From: Campylobacter concisus
GTDB lineage: Bacteria > Campylobacterota > Campylobacteria > Campylobacterales > Campylobacteraceae
NCBI RefSeq assembly: GCF_003049085.1
Contig: NZ_PIQX01000006.1
Coordinates: 62,001 to 126,000 of the forward strand
Direction: 5' to 3'
Length of the DNA stretch: 64,000 nt
Numbering within the stretch: the stretch's first letter is position 1; each line of letters starts with the position of its first letter. Under the pieces are notes generated by a model. The model saw only the letters and a program-made list of their open reading frames with translations, was not told the origin of the DNA and made no database searches. Below are positions 55,850-64,000 of this stretch, one piece after another. A program made the position numbers and the translations under genes.

Positions 55850-56295
55850 GTATGCAGATAGTTGAAAAACTTGAAAAAGAAGAAATTTCGCTAGCGCCAT
55901 TTTCAAAAAGAGTGCTAGCTTACTCAATTGATGAATGTATCGTTTCTTTTTTGTTTTTGATCATTTACTGGGATGCCTTTTTGTCGGTTATGAGCTATGA
56001 TGAAGCCAGAAATTTGACTTTAAATTTCTTTTGGCAAATAGTCGCACTAAAGATTATTTATCATGCATTTTTTGTTTGGTATTATGGTGCGAGTCTTGGG
56101 CAAATGCTAACAAAGACGATGTGCATTAATGTAGAAATTTTAGATAGACCAAATTTTATTTCAAGCTTGGTAAGAGCGATTTTTAGGTTGGTTAGTGAAG
56201 CTTGTTTTTATCTTGGTTTTGCATGGGCATTTGCAAATCCAGCTAGGCAGACTTGGCAAGACAAAATAGCAAAAACAGTGGTGATAAATGCGTAA
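55846..56295 (+). CDS. RDD-family membrane protein
   Basis: 149 residues with about four hydrophobic segments (33-48, 60-85, 95-110, 117-130 roughly). [19 protein letters not shown] carries the RDD-type start (Arg-x-x-Ala-x-x-x-Asp-Asp/Glu), and the end has the typical [11 protein letters not shown]. Family function is mostly unknown; some members act in ion transport. It overlaps purD by four bases and lptD by eight, so it is inserted in a tight purD-lptD string. Confidence 0.82.
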   Translation: MSMQIVEKLEKEEISLAPFSKRVLAYSIDECIVSFLFLIIYWDAFLSVMSYDEARNLTLNFFWQIVALKIIYHAFFVWYYGASLGQMLTKTMCINVEILDRPNFISSLVRAIFRLVSEACFYLGFAWAFANPARQTWQDKIAKTVVINA

Positions 56296-58447
56296 AATTT
56301 TATTTTTAGTTCCGGTTTGTATTTTAAATCTAAGTGCAGCTGTGCAAGATGTGCAGCTTTTGGCTGATGATGTAAAGCAAGATAAAGGTATCGTCACGGC
56401 CAATAAAAACGTCGTTGTATATTCACAAGATTATCTTGTAACGGCTGATTGTGCTGTGTATGATCAAAATAATTCGGTTATCGAGCTATTTGGTAACGTC
56501 AACATGATGAAAGGAAAGAGCGAAGTCTCTCGCTCAAACTATGCAAAGCTAAATTTAAAAAATAATGATACTGCTTTTGAATCGCTTTTTATGATGAATA
56601 AAGACATGGAAGTATGGATGAGAAGCGATGAGAGCAGCTCTGACAGTGAGTACTATAGAGTAAAAAAAGCGATGGTTTCAAGCTGTAATGTCCAAGATCC
56701 TGACTGGAGTATCACCTCAAGCTCAGCTATGCTAAATAAACAAAGCAAATTTTTACACCTTTTTAACCCAGTCTTTCGTATAGCTAATGTGCCAGTTTTT
56801 TATTTGCCATATTTTGGTTTTTCAACAGATACCACAAGAAGAACAGGCCTTTTACCGCCTGAGCTTGGATACGGAAAATCTGAAGGCTTTTATTACAAGC
56901 AGCCGATTTATTTTGCACCTTATAATGAGTGGGACTTCGAGCTTGATCCGCAGATAAGAACAAACAGAGGTGCTGGAATTTATGGTGCGTTTAGATTTAC
57001 TGAGTCGCCTGATTCAAGGGGCGAAATCAGCTTTGGGTCATTTACTGATAAAAACAGCTACCAAGCCAAGCAAAAAGGAGAGACATCAAATAAGGCTGAA
57101 CTAAAAAATAAAACACATAAAGGCATTGGACTAAAATACGAAAGAGATAAGCTTATAAGATACCTTAGCGAAGCGGATTTGCAAGAGGGAATTTGGATAG
57201 ATGCAACGAAGCTAAATGATATAGATTATTTAAATTTAAAGGGCAGAGATGATGATTATGATTCGCTTGTAACTTCTAAATTTAACTATTTCATCGCAAA
57301 TGACGATCATTATTTTGGTGCTTATGCAAAATACTACATAGATACTGAAAAAATTGGCTCAAAAAATGAGAACAAAGACACGCTTCAAGAGCTCCCATCG
57401 CTTCAGTATCATAAATTTACAGATGATATTGTTTTGCCAAATATCTTATATTCACTTGATCTTCAGTCACATAGATATGATAGAAAAATAGGCGTTAGAG
57501 CGACTCAGTATGAATTTACACTTCCAGCTTCAGTGCATGTACCACTACTTGATGATAGCTTAACGTTTTCGTTTTACGAGTATTTATACGCTTCAAGAAT
57601 AAATTACGAGAATAAGATAAATTCATTTGATGATAAAAGAGAAGATAAACATACAAATTTTGTAAATAATTACCACAAATTTACCCTTCACACTGACCTT
57701 GCAAAAGCGTATGAAAGCTTTTATCACACTCTAAATTTTGGGGCCGAATACCTACTGCCAGGCTATAGAAAAGGAAATTTGGATGATGAGTTTATCTATG
57801 ATAAAAATCTAAATGAATATGAAAATTTCTTGACTCAAGAGCAGAGTAAGGAAGAAATTTCTGGTTATCTGACTCAGTATTTCTTTAACTCTAATGGTAG
57901 AAAGATTATAAAACATAGTATTTCTCAAGGATATTACACAAAAGAAGATGAATATTCGAATTTAAAAAATGCTATCTATCTATATCCATTTGAAAATTTA
58001 AGCCTTTATAATAAGCTTGAATATTCACACAAGAGCAAAGAGCTTAAAAAGGTACAAAGCGGATTTTCATACACGAATGATCTATTTTGGCTAAATATGC
58101 TTCATACTATGAAGAAAAATGATAGCAAAATAAAAAATAGTGCGACAAAAGATAGTTATTTTACAAGTGGTCTTGGAGTAAAATTACCTCATCAGTATAG
58201 TCTTATTGGCGGCTGGCAATATGATATTGAGCGAAGTTACACAAAAAGCTGGAGAATTGGTGTGCTTCATCAAAGAAAATGCTGGAATTACGGGATAATT
58301 TATCAACAAGATGTCGAGCCAACAACAACAATAAACGGCTCAGCATCAACTAGAAAAAATGGTATTTATTTCACGATAAATTTCTATCCAATGGGCGGTT
58401 TGCACTATGACTTCTCACAAAGTAGTACAAAATCGAGTGCCAACTAA
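56288..58447 (+). CDS. lptD: LPS-assembly outer-membrane protein LptD
   Basis: 719-residue outer-membrane barrel that inserts LPS into the outer leaflet. A signal peptide (about 1-18, ending LSAAV) is followed by an OstA/LptA-like jellyroll (about 20-130: LLADDVKQDKGIVTANKNV in pieces). Then comes the LptD barrel domain with PVFYLPYFGFSTDTTRRTGLLPPELGYG (in pieces) and many alternating strands, ending in a polar C-terminus. It is a short form compared with about 780 residues in E. coli. Few Cys residues are visible in the mature part (region near 123, plus one late), so the disulfide pattern of E. coli LptD is not preserved. Confidence 0.9.
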   Translation: MRKILFLVPVCILNLSAAVQDVQLLADDVKQDKGIVTANKNVVVYSQDYLVTADCAVYDQNNSVIELFGNVNMMKGKSEVSRSNYAKLNLKNNDTAFESLFMMNKDMEVWMRSDESSSDSEYYRVKKAMVSSCNVQDPDWSITSSSAMLNKQSKFLHLFNPVFRIANVPVFYLPYFGFSTDTTRRTGLLPPELGYGKSEGFYYKQPIYFAPYNEWDFELDPQIRTNRGAGIYGAFRFTESPDSRGEISFGSFTDKNSYQAKQKGETSNKAELKNKTHKGIGLKYERDKLIRYLSEADLQEGIWIDATKLNDIDYLNLKGRDDDYDSLVTSKFNYFIANDDHYFGAYAKYYIDTEKIGSKNENKDTLQELPSLQYHKFTDDIVLPNILYSLDLQSHRYDRKIGVRATQYEFTLPASVHVPLLDDSLTFSFYEYLYASRINYENKINSFDDKREDKHTNFVNNYHKFTLHTDLAKAYESFYHTLNFGAEYLLPGYRKGNLDDEFIYDKNLNEYENFLTQEQSKEEISGYLTQYFFNSNGRKIIKHSISQGYYTKEDEYSNLKNAIYLYPFENLSLYNKLEYSHKSKELKKVQSGFSYTNDLFWLNMLHTMKKNDSKIKNSATKDSYFTSGLGVKLPHQYSLIGGWQYDIERSYTKSWRIGVLHQRKCWNYGIIYQQDVEPTTTINGSASTRKNGIYFTINFYPMGGLHYDFSQSSTKSSAN

Positions 58448-59146
58448 ATGATAACGGCTAAATTTAAGGATCAATTAGAAGCAGCTAGCAAGCTAATTGA
58501 AATTTTGCCAAAAAAAGAGCTCGTAGATAAAAAGACGATAGTTGTTTGTATGTCGCTTGAATCAGTTATACTCACAGATGCGGTTTGTAGAAGTTTAAAT
58601 TTAAGCTACGAGATGCTCTTTAGCGAGCCAATACCTGCGCCAAATAATAGCGAATGCGACGTTGCAATAGTTAGCGAGACAGAAGATATAGTATTAAATG
58701 ATAAACTTATAAAAGCTTTTAATATAAGCTATGACTATATTTACGGCGAAGCACATAGAAAATATGAAGAGAAAATTTTAAAAAACGTTTATAAATACCG
58801 AAAAGGAAATTTGATAGGAGAGCTAAAAGATAAAAATATTTTACTAATCGATGAGGGGTGCGAGACTGGTATGACGGCACTCATTTGCATAAAGACGTTG
58901 CTTGATGTGAAGGTAAAATCCATCTCATACGCAACGCCAGTGATTGCTACTGATGTCTTTACAAATTTAAATGATATGGTTGATGAAATTTACACGATAA
59001 ACAAGATCGTTGATTTTATCGATGTGGATTCGTATTACGAGAAAAAGATCGAAGCTACGAGTGAGCGTATCATGTCAATATTAGAAGAGAGCCCTTATTA
59101 TTTGCCGTTACAAAAACAACAAGGAGATAAAAATAATGCAATATAG
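58448..59146 (+). CDS. Phosphoribosyltransferase-like protein
   Basis: 232 residues. [22 protein letters not shown] is the PRPP-loop strand and helix of type I phosphoribosyltransferases (usual form VLLVDDGxATGxT). Here the second acidic residue is Glu and a Cys follows the Gly. The N-terminal half, with [21 protein letters not shown], has a Rossmann-like pattern fitting the fold. The substrate is unknown. It starts one base after lptD stops and overlaps pnp by 11 bases. The tail is charged and ends in QQGDKNNAI. Confidence 0.7.
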   Translation: MITAKFKDQLEAASKLIEILPKKELVDKKTIVVCMSLESVILTDAVCRSLNLSYEMLFSEPIPAPNNSECDVAIVSETEDIVLNDKLIKAFNISYDYIYGEAHRKYEEKILKNVYKYRKGNLIGELKDKNILLIDEGCETGMTALICIKTLLDVKVKSISYATPVIATDVFTNLNDMVDEIYTINKIVDFIDVDSYYEKKIEATSERIMSILEESPYYLPLQKQQGDKNNAI

Positions 59147-61334
59147 TATAGAAGTCAATAATCAGGTTGAAATTTTTGACCTTAATAAAGTAGCAAAACA
59201 AGCTAGCGGAGCAGTGCTTTTAAGGGTGAAAAATACCGTCGTTTTAGCAACTGTTGCAAGAGAGGACACACAAGTTGAGGAGGATTTTTTACCTCTAACG
59301 GTGCAGTACATAGAAAAAGCCTACGCCGCTGGTAAAATTCCTGGTGGTTACGTTAAGCGCGAGACAAAGCCGGGCGACTTTGAAACACTAACAGCTCGCA
59401 TCATTGATAGATCTCTTAGACCACTCTTTCCAAAAGGTTACGCATATCCAACTCAAATAGTGGTAATGGTGCTTTCAGCTGATCCTGAGGTTGATTTGCA
59501 AGTTGTAAGTCTAAATGCAGCCTCAGTTGCACTATATCTTAGCGACATCCCAGTAAATCGCCCAGTTTGTGGCGTTAGAGTTGGCTATATAGATGATAAA
59601 TTTGTTATCAATCCAAGCAACTCTGAACTAAAACAAAGCGCGATCGATCTTTATGTAGCTGGAACAAAAGATGAGCTTTTGATGATCGAGATGAGAAGCT
59701 TACCTCAGCAAACTACGCAGCTTATCCCAATGGTTGCGATTGAGCCGATGATAGATCCGAGCTTAAGTGATAGCATGGCTCAAAAACAGCTAATGAATGA
59801 ATTTAGCGAAGATATGATGGTTGAGGCGATTGATTTTGCTGGTAAGGCGATATTAAGAGCTAGCAGTGCTTACGAAGAAGCTTTCAAAGAGCATAAAAAA
59901 GAGGACGCTGCGCTTGAGCTAAAACCTGAGATAGAAAATGAAAATATCGCTATTTACATCGATAAATTTTATAAAGCTGAAGTCAAAAATGCGATCAATC
60001 AAATGGCAAAAAGCGAGCGTGCGAGCGAACTTAGCAAGATCGCGAAACAAATTTCAAGTGATGAGGTCGCTCAAAAAGAGGGCTGGGACGAGGCTGTCAT
60101 CACAAATGTCCTTGGCAAATATAAAAAGAAAATCGTAAGAGAGCAGATCATAAACGAGGGTGTAAGGGCTGATGGACGTGGTCTTGAAGAAGTTAGACCT
60201 ATTAGTATTGAGACAAATGTGCTTCCAAATGCACATGGCTCATGCCTCTTTACAAGAGGACAGACGCAAGCCCTAGTTGTCACTACTCTTGGCACTGATA
60301 GTGATGCTCAAATGTATGACATCCTCACTGAAAAAGTACCTTTTGTAGAGAAATTTATGTTTAACTACAACTTCCCAGGCTTTAGCGTAGGTGAGGCAAG
60401 CCCACTAAAAGCTCCTGGTAGACGTGAGCTTGGACATGGAAATTTAGCCAAACGTGCCCTTGCACCAAGTATTGATCTAGCTTCGCCATACACAATAAGA
60501 GTCGTTTCAGAAATTTTAGAGAGCAACGGCTCAAGCTCGATGGCTAGCGTTTGCGGTGGCTCGCTCGCACTTAGAGCAGCTGGCGTAAATACTTTAAAAC
60601 TTGTCGCAGGTGTCGCTATGGGATTAATATTTGAAGGCGATAAACACGCAGTGCTAACAGATATCATGGGGCTTGAAGATCATGACGGTGATATGGACTT
60701 TAAAGTAGCAGGTACAAGCGATGGTATCACAGCACTTCAGATGGATATTAAACTTGGTGGCATTAGCTTAGAAGTGCTAAAAGAGGCACTTTATCAAGCA
60801 AAACGTGGTAGAGAGCATATCTTATCTTTGATGGCAGAAGCGGATAAAAATATAGAAATAAATGAAGATGTGCTTCCAAAACTTGAACTATTTAGTGTTG
60901 ATCCAAGCAAGATCGTAGACATCATCGGACAAGCTGGCAAGACTATAAAAGAGATCATTGAAAAATTTGAAGTCTCAATCGATCTTGATAGAGAAAAAGG
61001 TGAGGTAAAAATCGCAGGTGGAGCAAAGAAAAATGTCGATGCCGCAAAAGACTACATCATCTCTATCACTTCAAAAGACAATGGACGTTCATTTGGCAAA
61101 AAGCCATTTAAACACGACAAAGAGCGTTCAAAACCAAATTTTAATATCGGTGATGAGTTTTTAGGAACCGTAAAGAGTGTTGTTGATTTTGGTGTATTTA
61201 TCGAGCTAAAAGATGGCATTGATGGCTTGCTTCATATCTCAAAGATAAAAACCCCATTAAACGTAGGCGATCAGGTCAAAGTATGTGTGAGCGAGCAAAA
61301 AGGAAATAAAATTTCGCTCTCTTTGGTTGAATAA
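59136..61334 (+). CDS. pnp: Polynucleotide phosphorylase Pnp
   Basis: 3'-5' phosphorolytic exoribonuclease of RNA decay, 732 residues. Two RNase PH domains (about 1-230 and 330-560) hold [21 protein letters not shown] (in pieces), [10 protein letters not shown], and in the second [29 protein letters not shown] (in pieces) and [20 protein letters not shown] (in pieces). Then a KH domain with [12 protein letters not shown] (GxxG) and an S1 domain with [19 protein letters not shown] (in pieces). Starts inside the phosphoribosyltransferase-like gene. No hairpin leader typical of enteric pnp is possible because the genes overlap. Confidence 0.97.
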   Translation: MQYSIEVNNQVEIFDLNKVAKQASGAVLLRVKNTVVLATVAREDTQVEEDFLPLTVQYIEKAYAAGKIPGGYVKRETKPGDFETLTARIIDRSLRPLFPKGYAYPTQIVVMVLSADPEVDLQVVSLNAASVALYLSDIPVNRPVCGVRVGYIDDKFVINPSNSELKQSAIDLYVAGTKDELLMIEMRSLPQQTTQLIPMVAIEPMIDPSLSDSMAQKQLMNEFSEDMMVEAIDFAGKAILRASSAYEEAFKEHKKEDAALELKPEIENENIAIYIDKFYKAEVKNAINQMAKSERASELSKIAKQISSDEVAQKEGWDEAVITNVLGKYKKKIVREQIINEGVRADGRGLEEVRPISIETNVLPNAHGSCLFTRGQTQALVVTTLGTDSDAQMYDILTEKVPFVEKFMFNYNFPGFSVGEASPLKAPGRRELGHGNLAKRALAPSIDLASPYTIRVVSEILESNGSSSMASVCGGSLALRAAGVNTLKLVAGVAMGLIFEGDKHAVLTDIMGLEDHDGDMDFKVAGTSDGITALQMDIKLGGISLEVLKEALYQAKRGREHILSLMAEADKNIEINEDVLPKLELFSVDPSKIVDIIGQAGKTIKEIIEKFEVSIDLDREKGEVKIAGGAKKNVDAAKDYIISITSKDNGRSFGKKPFKHDKERSKPNFNIGDEFLGTVKSVVDFGVFIELKDGIDGLLHISKIKTPLNVGDQVKVCVSEQKGNKISLSLVE

Positions 61335-61348
61335 ATTTTAAAGGACAG

Positions 61349-62203
61349 ATGATGAAATACAAAAAGTTGCTTTTTCCAATAGGAGCTGGAGACGATATCG
61401 AGCCAAGAATTTATGGTGCCCTAAAGGTTGCTCAGTGGTTTAACACACATATGGAAATTATGACTTGTCAGCTTGATCCAAGCGTAGTTTATAATATGAA
61501 AATGACGCTTCGTGGAGGAGTGCTTTTTGAAGAATTTCTAAAATCAGCTAAATCTGAACTAGCTGTCGAGCATGAAGAGAATGAGAAAATTTTTAATAAA
61601 ATTTGTGCTGAGCTTGGCATAAAAGTAACTAGTGAAATCATTGAAGATGTTTGCACTGCAAATTTTACGATCCATAGTGGCAAAAGAAGCGCGATAGTGG
61701 AGCAAGAGAGTAAATTTTGCGATCTTGTAGTGGCCGCTGTGCCACTTGATGGAAAGATCACTGGAACATTTGAGTCAGCTGTTTTAAAAAGTGGTAAAAA
61801 TGCGATTGTAATCCCTAGAAAAATGCGTGAGTTTAAAGCCGATAATATCCTTGTTAGCTGGACTGGTACGACACAAAGCTCAAGGGCATTAACAGGCTCG
61901 ATAGATCTTTTAAAAAAGGCAAAAAAGGTTCAGTGCATTACCTCAAAAGCAAGCCTTGGTGATAATGCTGAACTAAATCTTAAGAAGCTTGAAGAGTACT
62001 TCAAAATTCATGGCATATCAGCCACTTTTGAAGTGATTGCTACCACGATGATACCTGGTGAAGCGCTTTTAAAAGCAGCTATTGATAGAAACGCTGATCT
62101 AATCGTTGCTAGCAGATATGGTGAAAATGGTCTTATGGAAATGGTGCTTGGTGGCACTTCGAGATTTTTCTTGGAACACACAAATATCCCAGTTTATCTA
62201 TAA
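61349..62203 (+). CDS. Tandem universal stress protein family member
   Basis: 284 residues in two Usp-like halves. The first (about 1-155) begins KKLLFPIGAGDDIEPR and ends with VLKSGKNAIVIPR, where the nucleotide motif is degenerate. The second (about 165-284) ends with LIVASRYGENGLMEMVLGG and FFLEHTNIPVYL, close to the G-x2-G-x9-G-S/T ATP motif. Two ATG codons sit at the start; the first is used here after AAGGACAG. It is 14 bases after pnp and is followed by a hairpin terminator. Specific role unknown. Confidence 0.78.
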   Translation: MMKYKKLLFPIGAGDDIEPRIYGALKVAQWFNTHMEIMTCQLDPSVVYNMKMTLRGGVLFEEFLKSAKSELAVEHEENEKIFNKICAELGIKVTSEIIEDVCTANFTIHSGKRSAIVEQESKFCDLVVAAVPLDGKITGTFESAVLKSGKNAIVIPRKMREFKADNILVSWTGTTQSSRALTGSIDLLKKAKKVQCITSKASLGDNAELNLKKLEEYFKIHGISATFEVIATTMIPGEALLKAAIDRNADLIVASRYGENGLMEMVLGGTSRFFLEHTNIPVYL

Positions 62204-62205
62204 TG

Positions 62206-62235
62206 GATTGCGGCTTAGTCCGCGATCTAATTCTT
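62206..62235 (+). terminator. Terminator after the universal stress gene
   Basis: An 8-bp stem (62206-62213 with 62220-62227, one G-U pair) around CTTAGT, two bases after the stop, followed by TAATTCTTTT. Confidence 0.6.
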
Positions 62236-62249
62236 TTAAATTAATCTAA

Positions 62250-62340
62250 TTTTTACTCACTCGCAAGATTTGACTACTGATTTTAAGTCTCGCAAAGCTT
62301 GCCACTAAAATTAGAGCCGAAATTACTCGTTTAAAATTTA
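62250..62340. repeat. Intergenic repeat, diverged copy C
   Basis: Related to the 118-bp repeats at 11343 and 11650. Shared blocks in order are ACTCACTCGCAAGA (with copy B, one mismatch), a CTACT block, GCCACTAAA (with copy A) and AGAGCCGAAATTACTCG (exact with copy B), then TTTAAAATTT. No gene lies in 62204-62496; the remainder (62341-62460) is plain AT-rich spacer with a short GCGCGC patch near 62375. Confidence 0.6.
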
Positions 62341-62466
62341 CAAGACCTTAATAGCATAGTGCGTCAGATGGCAGCGCGCTTCGTTCTTAGCCACAAACTA
62401 CAAATTCTATAAATTTTTAAAGCTCCCATTAAGTTTTCATCAAGCACCTTATTAGCCAAAATTTTG

Positions 62467-62472
62467 TAAAAT
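62467..62472 (+). promoter_or_regulatory. Putative -10 box for dnaE
   Basis: TAAAAT in the context TTTTGTAAAATC, 24 bases before the dnaE ATG. The same context precedes lysA. AAAAAAGGA (62482-62490) is the ribosome site. Confidence 0.5.
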
Positions 62473-62496
62473 CCACTCATTAAAAAAGGATAAAAA

Positions 62497-64000
62497 ATGA
62501 GTGAAAATTCTAGCTTTACACACCTGCATTTACACACCGAATACTCCCTTCTTGACGGAGCGAACAAGATAAAAGAGCTAGCTCACGTGCTTCATGATAG
62601 AGGCGACACAGCAGCGGCGATTACTGATCACGGCAATATGTTTGGAGCGATAGATTTTTACAAAGCGATGAAAAAAGAGGGAATAAAACCACTAATTGGC
62701 ATCGAAGCTTACGTTCATAATGGCGAGCAGCTTGATGACAAGAGTACTAAACAGCGTTTTCACCTCATACTAATCGCCAAAAACGAGACTGGCTATAAAA
62801 ATTTAATGTATCTTAGCTCTATGAGCTACATCGAGGGCTTTTACTACTATCCTCGTATAAATAAGAAAATTTTAAAAGAGCACAGCGAGGGCTTGGTTTG
62901 TAGCTCAGCGTGCTTGCAGGGCGAAGTGAGCTGGCATCTAAATTTAAGCGATCGTAACGTCAAATTTGGCGCTAAAGGCTACGAGAGAGCAAAAGAGGTC
63001 GCACTTGAGTATAAAGAAATTTTTGGAGATGACTTTTATCTTGAGATCATGCGTCACGGCATCGGTGATCAAAAACGCATTGATGATGATATTTTACGCA
63101 TCGCCAAAGAGACTGGTATAAAGGTTATCGCTACAAACGATACTCACTACACTTTTAAAGAGCGAGCCGACGCACATGAGGTTTTTATGTGTATCGCGAT
63201 GAACAAAACTTTAGATGATCCAAACCGACTTCGCCACAGCGTTCATGAGTTTTTTGTAAAAAGCAAAGAGCAGATGAGTGAGCTATTTTTAGATATCCCT
63301 GAAGTGATAGAAAATACCCAAGAGATCGTAGATAAGTGCAACCTTGAAATCAAGCTTGGCAATCCAACTCCGCCAAATTTTAAATTTACACTTGAATATG
63401 CAAAAGAGAGAAATTTAACACTTCCAGAGCCTGAAAATAGATATAGTTTTAAAAATGATGCTGTGTTTTTTGAATATGAATGCAGAAAGGGGCTTGAAGA
63501 GAGGCTAAAATTTGTTCCTGAAAATTTACATGACGAATACAAAAAGCGTCTTGAGATAGAGATTGGCATAATAAATAAAATGAATTTCCCAGGCTATATG
63601 ATGATCGTTTGGGACTTCATAAATGAGGCTAAAAGTAGAGGCGTGCCAGTTGGCCCAGGGCGTGGTTCTGCGGCTGGTAGCTTGGTCGCTTACTCGCTAA
63701 AGATCACCGACCTTGATCCGATCCCATACAACCTACTTTTTGAGAGATTTCTAAACCCAGAGCGTGTTAGTATGCCAGATATCGACGTGGACTTTTGTCA
63801 AAGTAGGCGTGGCGAGATAATTGACTATGTTACGCAAAAATACGGAAAATTTAACGTTGCTGGCGTTATTACCTTTGGTAAATTGCTCGCAAAAGGTGTT
63901 ATAAGAGATGTTGCTAGGGTTTGTGATATGCCTTATGCCGAAGCTGATGCGATGGCAAAGCTAATACCTGATGAACTAGGCATTACGCTAAAAGATGCTT
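62497..64000 (+). CDS. dnaE: DNA polymerase III alpha subunit DnaE, 3'-truncated by window edge
   Basis: Replicative polymerase catalytic subunit; 501 codons are visible and the frame is open to the window end. The PHP domain starts at once ([18 protein letters not shown] in pieces) with [14 protein letters not shown] and [11 protein letters not shown]. The polymerase core begins with [40 protein letters not shown] (in pieces) and [10 protein letters not shown], which contains the DxD catalytic pair. The ATG is preceded by AAAAAAGGA. It starts a new unit after the repeat-bearing gap. Confidence 0.95.
   Translation, partial: MSENSSFTHLHLHTEYSLLDGANKIKELAHVLHDRGDTAAAITDHGNMFGAIDFYKAMKKEGIKPLIGIEAYVHNGEQLDDKSTKQRFHLILIAKNETGYKNLMYLSSMSYIEGFYYYPRINKKILKEHSEGLVCSSACLQGEVSWHLNLSDRNVKFGAKGYERAKEVALEYKEIFGDDFYLEIMRHGIGDQKRIDDDILRIAKETGIKVIATNDTHYTFKERADAHEVFMCIAMNKTLDDPNRLRHSVHEFFVKSKEQMSELFLDIPEVIENTQEIVDKCNLEIKLGNPTPPNFKFTLEYAKERNLTLPEPENRYSFKNDAVFFEYECRKGLEERLKFVPENLHDEYKKRLEIEIGIINKMNFPGYMMIVWDFINEAKSRGVPVGPGRGSAAGSLVAYSLKITDLDPIPYNLLFERFLNPERVSMPDIDVDFCQSRRGEIIDYVTQKYGKFNVAGVITFGKLLAKGVIRDVARVCDMPYAEADAMAKLIPDELGITLKDA

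Overview
The window is a dense, low-GC chromosome segment (about 37-39% G+C by eye) from an epsilonproteobacterium, almost certainly a Campylobacter. The evidence is the end of a general N-glycosylation (pgl) cluster, CheV plus a CheA fused to a receiver, FliF-FliG-FliH-Dxs-PerR in a row, and gene strings matching what I recall of C. jejuni (pglE-pglF-pglG-cheY-prmA-ftsH-psd-pssA; surE/lpxB/greA/cheV/cheA/cheW/serB/tal; rplY-pth-lptF/G-lysA-pheA-hisC-fliFGH-dxs-perR; guaA-purD-pnp). The AT-rich spacers and dispersed intergenic repeats suggest a C. concisus-like species, but I cannot prove the species. I saw no rRNA, tRNA or CRISPR.

Layout. 1-5038: end of the pgl cluster (pglE cut by the window edge, pglF, pglG), followed by hisH-hisA. 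5068-11230: a tightly overlapping string, cheY, prmA, ftsH, a phosphatidylserine decarboxylase-like gene, pssA, a previously hidden 27-codon leader with five consecutive Leu codons, and leuA. 11231-11880: a gene-free stretch with two copies of a 118-bp repeat flanking a G-rich element. 11881-13297 (minus): tcdA and surE. 13361-21222: lpxB, greA, an LpxH-like phosphoesterase, cheV-cheA-cheW, serB, tal. 21340-32831: rplY, pth, an LptF/G permease, lysA, pheA, hisC, fliFGH, dxs, perR. 32972-38814: a CYTH-CHAD protein, ubiE, xseA, serC and a methyltransferase. 38845-41009: a TSUP exporter and a lone trpE. 41006-46944 (minus): a translationally coupled string of a hypothetical gene, uvrC, a PAS protein and a large hybrid-kinase-like protein; the last two have lost their phosphotransfer residues. 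46909-50124: a tiny LptM-like lipoprotein, nhaD and guaA.

The 3' end of guaA is followed by a 1.5-kb foreign-looking insert (DUF1722 gene, Pyr_excise-family gene, decayed acetyltransferase) bounded by imperfect 20-bp direct repeats, which reads as a decayed genomic island at the guaA attachment site. 51822-62203: a bicupin, a Bcr/CflA efflux pump, hemD, a 6S RNA gene, purD, an RDD protein, lptD, a PRTase-like gene, pnp and a universal stress protein. A third repeat copy precedes dnaE, which runs off the right edge.

Functionally the window mixes envelope biogenesis (pgl, lpxB, LpxH-like, LptF/G, LptD, a putative LptM, Pss/Psd-like), chemotaxis and flagellar switch genes, amino-acid synthesis (His, Leu, Lys, Phe, Ser, Trp) and information processing. 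The most interesting points are the Leu-codon leader with its own promoter, the coupled pseudo-phosphorelay pair, the guaA island remnant, and the repeat-flanked G-rich element.
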